From Streptomyces malaysiensis subsp. samsunensis (lineage in GTDB: Bacteria > Actinomycetota > Actinomycetes > Streptomycetales > Streptomycetaceae): 37,492 nt of DNA. Of this stretch, positions 16,222 through 23,354 are shown in pieces. Position 1 is the stretch's first letter, and each line of letters starts with the position of its first letter. The notes under the pieces were generated by a model. That model saw only the letters and a program-made list of their open reading frames with translations, searched no databases and had not been told where the DNA came from. Made by a program: the position numbers and the translations under genes. The stretch spans positions 1 through 37,492 of the forward strand of contig NZ_JANIIC010000079.1 in the NCBI RefSeq assembly GCF_024519315.1, in the 5' to 3' direction.

Positions 16222-16965
16222 CTGAATGCCGCGCCCGCCGATCAGATCCGCCTCCTCGACGTCCAGGCGCTCGACGTCCGGCTGTCGCAGCTCGCGCACA
16301 AGCGCAGGACGCTGCCCGAGCACGCCGAGATCGACACCCTGAACGCCGATCACACCCAGCTGCGCGACCTGCTCATCGCCGCGCAGACCGAGGAGAGCGA
16401 CACCGCCCGCGAGCAGACCAAGGCGGAGCAGGACGTGGAGCAGGTGCGCCAGCGCGCCGCCCGCGACCAGAAGCGCCTGGACTCCGGGGCCGTCACCTCC
16501 CCGAAGGACCTGGAGAACCTCCAGCACGAGATCGCCTCCCTCGCCAAGCGCCAGGGCGACCTGGAGGACATCGTCCTGGAGGTCATGGAGCGCCGGGAGT
16601 CCGTCCAGGAGCGGGCCGCCGAGCTGACCGAGCGGGTGGAGTCCCTCCAGGCCAAGATCGGCGACGCCACCTCGCGCCGGGACGCGGCCGCCGAGGGGAT
16701 CGACACCGAGATCGCGACCGTCACCAAGGAGCGCGAGGTGATCGCCGGGACCATCCCCGCCGATCTTCTGGGGCTCTACGACAAGCTGCGCGGGCAGCAG
16801 GGCGGTATCGGCGCTGCCCGGCTCTACCAGCGGAGCTGCGACGGCTGCCGCCAGGAACTCGCCATCACCGAGCTCAACGAGGTGCGCTCGGCGGCCCCCG
16901 ACACGGTGGTGCGGTGCGAGAACTGCCGCCGGATCCTGGTCCGTACGCCCGAGTCGGGGCTGTAG
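16222..16965 (+). CDS. C4-type zinc-ribbon coiled-coil protein
   Basis: A 247-aa protein. Residues about 10-180 are heptad-rich, highly charged helix (ADHTQLRDLLIAAQTEESDTAREQTKAEQDVEQVRQ and onward), forming a long antiparallel coiled coil. The C-terminus carries a zinc ribbon with CDGC and CENC pairs. This is the actinobacterial DUF164/zf-RING_7 architecture; a nucleic-acid role is suspected for the family but not proven. The start is unusual: homology begins LNAAPADQIRLLDVQ at a CTG (16222) with GGAG 7 nt upstream, and no ATG or GTG lies nearby in frame. The next gene begins 5 nt after its stop. Confidence 0.88.
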   Translation: MNAAPADQIRLLDVQALDVRLSQLAHKRRTLPEHAEIDTLNADHTQLRDLLIAAQTEESDTAREQTKAEQDVEQVRQRAARDQKRLDSGAVTSPKDLENLQHEIASLAKRQGDLEDIVLEVMERRESVQERAAELTERVESLQAKIGDATSRRDAAAEGIDTEIATVTKEREVIAGTIPADLLGLYDKLRGQQGGIGAARLYQRSCDGCRQELAITELNEVRSAAPDTVVRCENCRRILVRTPESGL

Positions 16966-16969
16966 CCCG

Positions 16970-18145
16970 ATGGCGCGGCGCTTCATCGTCGAAGCGGACG
17001 GCGGGTCCCGGGGCAACCCGGGGCCGGCCGGTTACGGCGCGGTCGTGCGCGACGCGGAGACCGGTGAGACGCTCGCCGAGGTGGCCGAGTACATCGGCAC
17101 CGCGACCAACAACGTGGCCGAGTACAAGGGCCTGATCGCCGGGTTGCGGGCGGCGTACGCCCTCGACCCGGAGGCCGGGGTCCAGGTGCGGATGGACTCC
17201 AAGCTGGTCATCGAGCAGATGTCGGGCCGCTGGAAGATCAAGCACCCCGATATGCGCCCGCTCGCCGCCGAGGCCAAGGCGATCGTGCCGCCCGGCCGGG
17301 CCGCGTACGAGTGGATCCCGCGCGAGCGGAACAAGCACGCGGACCGGCTCGCCAACGAGGCGATGGACGCGGGCAAACGGGGCGAGCGGTGGCAGCCGAA
17401 GGTGCCGCCCGGCGGCACGTTGGCGGCGGGAGCGCCGGAGGCCGCCGCACCCGCCGACGACGCCCTCGCCGCACCCGCCGCCACGGGTGCCCCGGCGGTG
17501 GGCTGGGGCTCGGCGGACCTGGGCACCCCCGCCACCTTCGTACTGCTCCGGCACGGGGAGACCCCGCTCACCCCCGAGAAGCGCTTCTCCGGCAGCGGCG
17601 GCAGCGACCCCGAACTCTCCGATGTGGGCCGCCACCAGGCCGAGCGGGTGGCGGCGGCGCTCGCCGCGCGCGGCACCATCCAGGCCATCGTCGCCTCACC
17701 GCTGCGGCGCTGCCGGGAGACCGCCGACGCGGTGGCCCGGCGCCTGGGCCTGGAGGTGCGGGTCGAGGAAGGGCTGCGGGAGACCGACTTCGGCGCGTGG
17801 GAGGGCCTGACCTTCGCGGAGGCCAAGGAGCGCTACCCGGACGACTTGGCGGCATGGCTGGCCTCCACCAAGGTGGCCCCGACGGGCGGCGGCGAGAGCT
17901 TCGCGGCGGTCACGCGCAGGGTCGCGGCCTCCCGCGACAAGCTGATCGCCCGTTACACGGGCCGTACGGTGCTGCTGGTCACCCATGTCACACCGATCAA
18001 GACCCTGGTCCGGCTGGCCCTGGGCGCCCCGCCGGAGTCCCTGTTCCGCATGGAGCTCTCGGCGGCCTCGCTGACGGCGGTGGCGTACTACGCGGACGGG
18101 AACGCGTCGGTGAGGCTGCTGAACGAGACGGCGCATCTGCGGTAG
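16970..18145 (+). CDS. bifunctional RNase HI / histidine-phosphatase (acid phosphatase)
   Basis: A 391-aa fusion. The N-terminal RNase HI domain (about residues 1-140) has the acidic catalytic set in EADGGSRGNPG, VAEYKGL, RMDSKLV and NKHADRLANEAMD, and removes RNA from RNA-DNA hybrids. A Gly/Ala/Pro linker leads to a phosphoglycerate-mutase/CobC-like histidine phosphatase (about 188-391) with the RHGE motif (LLRHGETP) and second histidine (LVTHVTPIK). This domain pair is known from Streptomyces coelicolor SCO2299, shown to have both activities; a role of the phosphatase in alpha-ribazole phosphate removal is also discussed. Begins 5 nt after the zinc-ribbon gene. Confidence 0.93.
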   Translation: MARRFIVEADGGSRGNPGPAGYGAVVRDAETGETLAEVAEYIGTATNNVAEYKGLIAGLRAAYALDPEAGVQVRMDSKLVIEQMSGRWKIKHPDMRPLAAEAKAIVPPGRAAYEWIPRERNKHADRLANEAMDAGKRGERWQPKVPPGGTLAAGAPEAAAPADDALAAPAATGAPAVGWGSADLGTPATFVLLRHGETPLTPEKRFSGSGGSDPELSDVGRHQAERVAAALAARGTIQAIVASPLRRCRETADAVARRLGLEVRVEEGLRETDFGAWEGLTFAEAKERYPDDLAAWLASTKVAPTGGGESFAAVTRRVAASRDKLIARYTGRTVLLVTHVTPIKTLVRLALGAPPESLFRMELSAASLTAVAYYADGNASVRLLNETAHLR

Positions 18146-18185
18146 GGGTGGCGGCGGTTGCGGGCGGCCGTAGGGCGGCGCGTCA

Positions 18186-18203
18186 GCGGTCGCGACCGAC
18201 CGC
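18186..18203. terminator. short hairpin between convergent genes
   Basis: GCGGTCG and CGACCGC form a perfect 7-bp stem with a 4-nt loop, in the gap between the RNase HI/phosphatase and KDPG aldolase genes. A 16-bp direct repeat (GTGGGCGGCGGTCGTC) follows at about 18219-18234 and 18241-18256. Confidence 0.5.
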
Positions 18204-18279
18204 GGGGGCTGTCACCCCGGTGGGCGGCGGTCGTCACCCCCGTGGGCGGCGGTCGTCGGTCCGTCGGTCCGTCAGCCCG

Positions 18280-18930
18280 TCAGTCGCGAAGGGCGGCCGC
18301 TTGCCGGGACAGGGACTCCACCCGGGCCCAGTCGCCCGCCGCCAGCGCGTCCGAGGGCAGCATCCATGTGCCGCCCACGCAGCCGACGTTGGGCAGGGCC
18401 AGATACCCGGCGGCGTTCGAGGCGTTGACACCGCCCGTGGGACAGAAACGAGCCCGGGGGAGCGGTGAGGCGAGCGCCTTCAGATACGCGGTGCCCCCGG
18501 CGGCCTCCGCCGGGAAGAACTTCATCTCCTCGACCCCGCGCTCCAGCAGCGCCACGACCTCCGAGGTGGTCGAGACCCCGGGCAGAAAGGGCAGACCTGA
18601 CGCGTCCAGCGCCCCGAGCAGCCGGTCCGTCCAGCCGGGCGTGACCAGGAAGCGCGCCCCGGCGGCGACGGCGGTCTCCACATGCTCCGGGCTCAGGACC
18701 GTACCGGCGCCGACGACCGCGTCCGGGACCTCCTCGGCGATCGCCCGGATGGCGTCCGCGGCGGCGGGCGTCCGGAAGGTCACCTCGATCGCGGGCAGCC
18801 CGCCCGCCACCAGGGCACGGGCCATCGGGACCGCGTCGGCCACGTCGTGGACGATGACCACGGGGATCACGGGGGCGAGGTCGAGCAGCGAGGAGTCCGG
18901 GAAACCGGGGGAGGGCGCGGTGCTAGTCAC
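18280..18930 (-). CDS. eda: 2-keto-3-deoxy-6-phosphogluconate aldolase
   Basis: A class I KDPG/KHG aldolase of about 216 residues. The catalytic Lys lies in EEMKFFPAEAAGG (about residue 130), the glutamate in AIEVTFRT, and the phosphate-binding glycines in CPTGGVNASNA and VGCVGGTWM. It splits KDPG into pyruvate and glyceraldehyde 3-phosphate. GTG at 18930 is preferred because AGGATGG lies 5-8 nt upstream; in-frame ATGs at 18939 and 18948 are alternatives without a Shine-Dalgarno sequence. No edd or other Entner-Doudoroff gene is adjacent. Confidence 0.88.
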   Translation of the reverse strand: MTSTAPSPGFPDSSLLDLAPVIPVVIVHDVADAVPMARALVAGGLPAIEVTFRTPAAADAIRAIAEEVPDAVVGAGTVLSPEHVETAVAAGARFLVTPGWTDRLLGALDASGLPFLPGVSTTSEVVALLERGVEEMKFFPAEAAGGTAYLKALASPLPRARFCPTGGVNASNAAGYLALPNVGCVGGTWMLPSDALAAGDWARVESLSRQAAALRD

Positions 18931-18985
18931 GGCGCCCATCCTGCCCATGGGGCGCGCACCGCGCAATGGCGGTTGCACATCCCGC

Positions 18986-19131
18986 AACGAGCGCGTACGG
19001 AAGGGGCTGACGAGCACGTACGGAACGGGCCAACGAACGCATACGGAACGGGCTGATGAGCGACGGGTACGGGACGGGCTGACGAGGGTGCACGAAACGG
19101 GCTGACGAGGGTGCACGGAAACGGGCTACAG
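18986..19131 (-). repeat. about six tandem 23-26-bp degenerate repeats
   Basis: Read on the minus strand, units on the pattern CAGCCCGTTTCGTGCACCCTCGT (shown on the plus strand as ACGAGGGTGCACGAAACGGGCTG) repeat about six times between the yaaA stop and the eda start. A lone half-copy (GTGCGAAAGGGGCTGA) is near 11740. The array could be a promoter-proximal regulatory region for eda or neutral repeat DNA. Confidence 0.7.
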
Positions 19132-19929
19132 CTCGGTCACCACCACATCCAGCCCCCACGCCCGGCCCGCCCGCTCCGGCGGCGTGGCCTCCACCACGTA
19201 CCCCAGCCCGCGCAGCGCCTCCACCAGCTCGGCCGGGCCGCTCGGCTCGGCGCCGGCGGTCAGCAGGTCCCGCACCATCCGGCCCTTCGTCGCCTTGTTG
19301 AAGTGGCTGACGACGGACCGCTTCTCGACCCCGTTCACGAACTTCGAGTGCAGCACCCGCACCGTCGCCGTACGCTCGGCGACCGCTCCCTTGGGCTTCC
19401 ACGCCGCCGCGTACGCCGACGAGCGCAGGTCCAGCACCAGCCCGTCCCCGGCGGCCTCCGGAAGCACCTCGGCCATCGGGGTCCGGGCCCGCCAGTAGGT
19501 GCCGAGCGCGCCGGGCCCCGGGAGCTTGACCCCCATCGAGCAGCGGTAGGAGGGGATGCGGTCGTCGACCCGTACGGCGCCCCAGAGCCCCGAGAAGACC
19601 AGCAGCGACCGCTCCGCCCGGCGACGGGCGGCACCCGGCAGCGTGGCCAGGCCGAGCGCGTCGTACAGCACACCGGTGTAGATCTCCCCGGCGGGCCGCG
19701 CCACGGCCTCCCGCAGCGCCGCGTTCTTGGCGATCTCGCCCCGCAGCCCCTCGCTGAGCCCCAGCACCTCCGCGGCCTTCACCTCGTCGCCCGAACACAG
19801 CGACACCAGCGCGTCCAGCACCTCCGCCCGCGCCCCGCCCAGCCCCGGCAGCGACAGCGATCCCAGGTCCAGCGCGGACCCGGAGCCTCCTGTGGCCTTT
19901 CCCTCGGACGGGGGCAGCAGCACGAGCAC
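19126..19929 (-). CDS. yaaA: YaaA family peroxide-stress protein (DUF328)
   Basis: A 267-aa protein of the UPF0246/YaaA family. Marks: LLPPSEGKA at the start, GEIYTGVLYDALGL, LLVFSGLWGAVRVDDRIPSYRCSMGVKLPG, LVLDLRSSAYAAAW, and VVSHFNKATKGRMVRDL near the end. In Escherichia coli YaaA limits free iron and DNA damage under hydrogen peroxide; the biochemical mechanism is not settled. GTG at 19929 follows GAGGAGA. It is transcribed away from the RNase P RNA gene. Confidence 0.9.
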   Translation of the reverse strand: MLVLLPPSEGKATGGSGSALDLGSLSLPGLGGARAEVLDALVSLCSGDEVKAAEVLGLSEGLRGEIAKNAALREAVARPAGEIYTGVLYDALGLATLPGAARRRAERSLLVFSGLWGAVRVDDRIPSYRCSMGVKLPGPGALGTYWRARTPMAEVLPEAAGDGLVLDLRSSAYAAAWKPKGAVAERTATVRVLHSKFVNGVEKRSVVSHFNKATKGRMVRDLLTAGAEPSGPAELVEALRGLGYVVEATPPERAGRAWGLDVVVTEL

Positions 19930-20060
19930 GGTCTCTCCTCGGGGGTCGGGGCATCAGGGCCACGGAAAAGGCTACGACTCCGTGGGCCCCACCCTCACCG
20001 CCGCCTTCCCCTCCGCACCGGAGACGACCGGCGTCGTCCGAGCGGTCCGCCCCTCCCGGG

Positions 20061-20066
20061 TATCAT
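20061..20066 (+). promoter_or_regulatory. candidate -10 element of rnpB
   Basis: TATCAT stands 10 bp before the inferred 5' end of the RNase P RNA. A convincing -35 hexamer is not visible 16-18 bp upstream, so the promoter may rely on other features. Confidence 0.4.
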
Positions 20067-20075
20067 GGTCAACAC

Positions 20076-20488
20076 GGCGGACGAGCCGGCCGGGCGGTCG
20101 CGTCGGGGTCCTTGAGGCCCCGCCGAGGAACGTCCGGGCTCCACACGGCAAGGTGGTGGGTAACGCCCACCCGGGGTGACCCGCGGGACAGTGCCACAGA
20201 AAGCAGACCGCCGGATGCCGCGAGGCGTCCGGTAAGGGTGAAACGGTGGTGTAAGAGACCACCAGCGTCCGAGGTGACTCGGACGGCTCGGTAAACCCCA
20301 CCTGGAGCAAGGTCAAGAGGAGCCGCCACACGGTGGCTCTGCGCGGACGATCGAGGGCTGCCCGCCCGAGTCCGCGGGTAGACCGCACGAGGCCGGCGGC
20401 AACGTCGGCCCTAGATGGATGGCCGCCTCCCCGCGGGCCGCGAGGCCCACGGGAGACAGAACCCGGCGTACAGGCCGACTCGTCCGCC
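20076..20488 (+). ncRNA. rnpB: RNase P RNA (bacterial type A)
   Basis: About 413 nt. The two ends pair to form helix P1 (GGCGGACGAG at 20076-20085 with CTCGTCCGCC at 20479-20488). Universal core elements are present: GAGGAACGTCCGGGCTC near 20124, CACAGAAAGCAGACCGCC near 20195 and GGGAGACAGAACCCGGCGTA near 20453. The RNA is the catalytic subunit that trims the 5' leaders of pre-tRNAs. A -10-like TATCAT (20061-20066) sits at the right distance upstream; no good -35 is seen. This is the last feature with clear backbone character before the lower-GC island. Confidence 0.95.
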
Positions 20489-20624
20489 GCCATGGCTCTG
20501 GCCGGGGAGTATGCCCTGCTCGGGGCCCTCGGTCGTACCGCTGCGCTTCCCTCCTCTACCTGGGAGTTCCTGGGAGTTCCCGCGCAAGTGTGCACTGGTT
20601 GTGCACTGGGTCCGCTTGCCCGCG

Positions 20625-20650
20625 CCCCCGTCCAGCTCGCTGGGCGGGGG
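20625..20650 (+). terminator. hairpin terminator downstream of rnpB
   Basis: An 11-bp GC stem (20625-20635 with 20640-20650, one G-T pair) with a 4-nt loop is followed by GGCTTT. It lies 137 bp past rnpB. Direct repeats CTGGGAGTTC (two copies near 20560-20580) and TGTGCACTGG (two copies near 20590-20609) fill the gap; nothing else is recognised between 20489 and 20786. Confidence 0.6.
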
Positions 20651-20786
20651 GGCTTTGGCATGTTCGGAGATCACCACCCGCTCCGCAACTCTCCTGCGGC
20701 TCCGGACGGCATGCGCGGTACCCGCATGTTTCGGCTACGCCGTGAGCTCCTCTGCTTCCACCACCGAGCGGGAAGGGAGGTCGGTG

Positions 20787-21035
20787 ATGGCGATCACTAA
20801 CCATCGTGGTTCTGCACGCGTCGGCTTTGGCAGTACTACCTGGCCAAGGCAGTACCTGCCGAGCGCCGACGATGATGGTGAGCAAGCGAGTGAGCCTCGT
20901 CTTATGCGTGCCACAGGTTCGAGCCCTTGGCAGGGCGCCACACAGAAGGATGGCCATCCTCACCCGCGGAATTTCGTCGGCAGGCTGGTGATCAAGGGAA
21001 CTTTTGAGCCCTCAGCGCAGGAGGAGACACGCTGA
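20787..21035 (+). CDS. 82-aa hypothetical protein coupled to the DUF2637 gene
   Basis: ATG at 20787 is preceded by GGGAGG with a 6-nt gap, and the TGA overlaps the ATG of the following DUF2637 gene (TGATG). Translation begins MAITNHRGSARVGFG and ends KGTFEPSAQEETR. It is hydrophilic, lacks a membrane segment, and matches no family I know. Codon bias is weaker than in the backbone, as in plasmid/AICE genes. The frame also spans the tRNA-3'-end-like sequence at 20913-20940, so part of it may be a former attachment region. Real or leader ORF: moderate confidence only. Confidence 0.45.
   Translation: MAITNHRGSARVGFGSTTWPRQYLPSADDDGEQASEPRLMRATGSSPWQGATQKDGHPHPRNFVGRLVIKGTFEPSAQEETR
20913..20940 (+). 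other. tRNA 3'-end-like sequence (possible attachment-site relic)
   Basis: ACAGGTTCGAGCCCTTGG followed by CAGGGCGCCA has the order of a T-arm (three of five T-stem pairs, loop TTCGAGC), a 7-nt acceptor strand, a discriminator base and an encoded CCA. No matching 5' half or anticodon arm lies upstream, so this is not a functional tRNA. Actinomycete integrative elements insert at tRNA 3' ends and leave such partial copies; the neighbouring DUF2637 gene fits that. Weak evidence. Confidence 0.3.
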
Positions 21036-21874
21036 TGGCTGACGAGAGTCTGACACGTGACAGCAGCGGTCCGAGTGCTTCCTTCGAGCGGGTGGTCACT
21101 CTTCGCGCGGTGACCCTGATCATGGCCGCGGTGGTGGGGCTGACGTTCTTGTTCGGCTTCGGCAATGTATGGACCCTCGCGCTGCGGTTGGGTGTGCCGC
21201 CGTGGGTGGCGCCCTTGGTGGCCCCGGCGGTGGATCTTTCTGTGCTGGGTACCCGGTACCTGGCGTTGCAGGGTGCGAGTCGGGAGCAGCTCCGGCCGGC
21301 CCGTCGGTTGCTGGTCTTCTCCAGTCTGATGACGTTGGCGCTGAACGTGACGGACCCGCTGCTGGCTGGTGAGAACGGCAAAGCCGCCTTCGATGCGGTG
21401 GGACCGTTGCTGCTGATCGGTTGGGCAGAGGTGGGTCCGGGGCTTTTGCAGGCCATCAGCGGTGCCGGGAGCGGAAAGTCGTCCGAGTCCGAGAAGGGAG
21501 ACATCCCGGAGTGTTCCGTGGAACACGCGGCGATGATGATCGAGCAGAAGAGCGTCAATATTGACCAGCCGCATGTCCTGGTCCCGCCGGAAGATGATCA
21601 GCGTAGTCAGCTCGGGGCTGATGGGGATGGCCTTCTGGAGCGTGCCTTGGTGGAAGATGCGTGGCATTGGGAGACGTATCAGCGGCCGATTTCGGCTGAG
21701 ACGCTACGGAAGCGACTGCATGTTGGCGCGGCCAGGTCCCGGACGTTGGTGTCCATGGTGCGCTCGACAAGGGCCGGGAACGTGATGATGGAAGCATCGT
21801 CTGGCGAGGGCGGTCCTTCAGCTTCTCTGCCTTGTGATCAGGTCCGCGGCGCGGGCGAGGAAGGTCCGAGGTAG
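21035..21874 (+). CDS. DUF2637 membrane protein (plasmid/AICE type)
   Basis: A 279-aa protein. Residues about 22-130 form the DUF2637 membrane domain with several hydrophobic segments (LRAVTLIMAAVVGLTFLFGFGNVW; WVAPLVAPAVDLSVLG; LLVFSSLMTLALNV; AFDAVGPLLLIGWAEVGPGLLQAI). The C-terminal part is soluble and holds a helix-turn-helix-like segment (ISAETLRKRLHVGAARSRTLVSMVRSTR). Such proteins occur on Streptomyces plasmids and integrative conjugative elements near spread, replication and transfer genes. GGAGGAG precedes the ATG, which overlaps the stop of the 82-aa gene. No rep, tra, xis or int gene is found here, so the element is a remnant or the gene is displaced. Confidence 0.82.
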   Translation: MADESLTRDSSGPSASFERVVTLRAVTLIMAAVVGLTFLFGFGNVWTLALRLGVPPWVAPLVAPAVDLSVLGTRYLALQGASREQLRPARRLLVFSSLMTLALNVTDPLLAGENGKAAFDAVGPLLLIGWAEVGPGLLQAISGAGSGKSSESEKGDIPECSVEHAAMMIEQKSVNIDQPHVLVPPEDDQRSQLGADGDGLLERALVEDAWHWETYQRPISAETLRKRLHVGAARSRTLVSMVRSTRAGNVMMEASSGEGGPSASLPCDQVRGAGEEGPR

Positions 21875-22711
21875 GAGGTGCTTCTGTGGTGCCTGTCGAT
21901 GCAGCGGCCTCTATAAGCGCTGGGGCGCCCTGCTTCCTGTCGTTTGAAGCCGTGGCGGGGAGCGGTACGACGTGGTGCTGACGGCCGTCCATGTTCTGAG
22001 AAATGATATGGATGGTGTGGAAGCGTTCGTCGCGTGAACCACGCAATGCATATGCCTGGAATGCCGGACTTGGTGAAAGTGTTTTGCAGGGAACCAACTG
22101 TCAGGTAGACGCGCAGGTCACGGAGTCTGCTCCCCGCACCCGCAGGGATAATCCCGTCCGCCGGTGTGCTCTCGGCGTCGGTCGAATTCACCCGCCGCCG
22201 ACAGGTTGGCCAGCGTAACGCTGCGGGAGCGCTATGAAACCAGCCACTGGACAAGTGCCCTGTCGCCAAACACTGCGGATGGGGCCGTCGAAGTACCCGA
22301 TTCGGGTTATGCAGAGGGCGGGATGCCAGCTGCTGAGGGGAGGACTGGCCGGATGGTTTTGACCATCAACGTCGCAGTTCTGCTTGCGTGATCACGGTTA
22401 TGCGACTGTGTTGGCGCCACTGGCTCGGAGCCGGGTCGGTGATGCGACAGATGGCACCAGACGCTGGTGCGAGATGGCCCGTGATCACCTGCTCTCCCTG
22501 AACTGTTAGCGTGCCACGAGATCAACTTAGGGGCAGGGGCGGACCTGGACGGATGTCGAGCGGCCACTTTGGCCGTTGAGTCAGGGGCATCATGGTCTAG
22601 CGATCGTGGAGTAACGCGCCCCTCTCGGACACCCTCCGGCCGTGCTCAAGGCTGTCTTCGATGACGGTGACAGAGGCAGCCTCCCGAGATACCGAAGGGG
22701 GATCACCATTG
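21875..22711. other. 837-bp stretch without a supported gene
   Basis: Base composition is lower in GC than the backbone and open frames on both strands are short with no codon-phase bias. A 42-aa ORF (22234-22362, MKPATGQVPC...) has a weak GGGAG before it but no recognisable content. A TTGACC hexamer at 22359-22364 has no matching -10. The region probably contains decayed mobile-element DNA and the promoter of the downstream cluster. Confidence 0.5.
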
Positions 22712-23311
22712 ATGACTGAGACACGTGCAGGACTGGGTAAGGACACGGATGAGTTGGAGGGCGACCCGCGCACTCCGATGACGGCGGTTGCATCTTGCCT
22801 CGACGTGGCAGGCGGGCAAGGTGGCTGGTGCGAGGACGCTCTCGCTGGGATTCCGCTTCCTGACTCGCCGGAGTTGTCGCCGGTTTTGGACCGGCTGCAC
22901 GCAGTCAACAGTAGGCAGTGGGACGCCGAGGATCGGGTGCGACAAGCTGGCGACGGGGAGATTCCGGCCATCAAGCGGGAGATCGACGCCCTCAACGGCA
23001 ATCGACATGCACTCATCGAGCAGGTCGATCGAATCTTGGATGCGGCGTGGAGCGCGAATGAGGGCGTGCCTCCCCTCACGGAGTCGATCGGCTCGGCGCT
23101 CGACCGACTCTCGGTGCAGACGCTTCGGATCATGCACATCGAGCAACTCGTCGGACGGGATGCTGGTACGGCAGAGCGAGTGGCGATTCTGCATCGCCAG
23201 TACGACGATCTAGTGTGGTCTATCGCGGTCGCTTGTGAGGATCTTGTGTCCGGCCGTCGGCGCACGCCCCGGCCTGAGCGCATGAAGCTCTACGGGAAGT
23301 CCGCACGATGA
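22712..23311 (+). CDS. DUF4254 family protein
   Basis: A 199-aa protein. The DUF4254 signature is present: LHAVNSRQWDAEDRVR (residues 62-77) followed by AIKREIDALNGNRHALIEQVD (86-106), then a helical C-terminus ending SGRRRTPRPERMKLYGKSAR. It is predicted all-helical and cytosolic. The family has no established activity but is repeatedly found beside glycosyltransferase genes. ATG at 22712 is preferred over ATG 22661 because GAAGGGGG lies about 10 nt upstream. It is the first gene of the plus-strand cluster, 43 bp before the decarboxylase. Confidence 0.8.
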   Translation: MTETRAGLGKDTDELEGDPRTPMTAVASCLDVAGGQGGWCEDALAGIPLPDSPELSPVLDRLHAVNSRQWDAEDRVRQAGDGEIPAIKREIDALNGNRHALIEQVDRILDAAWSANEGVPPLTESIGSALDRLSVQTLRIMHIEQLVGRDAGTAERVAILHRQYDDLVWSIAVACEDLVSGRRRTPRPERMKLYGKSAR

Positions 23312-23354
23312 GCGCGGTCACGTTGCTCCTCCGAAGCGCCAGGATCGATCTGCG

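Noticed and set aside
20871..20940. Complete tRNA gene ending in CCA
   Set aside because: Only T-loop and acceptor end fit; two T-stem mismatches, no anticodon stem and no 5' acceptor strand in place.
22234..22362. 42-aa ORF (MKPATGQVPC...) in the gene-poor stretch
   Set aside because: Weak ribosome-binding site, no codon bias and no recognisable family; mentioned only under the gap entry.
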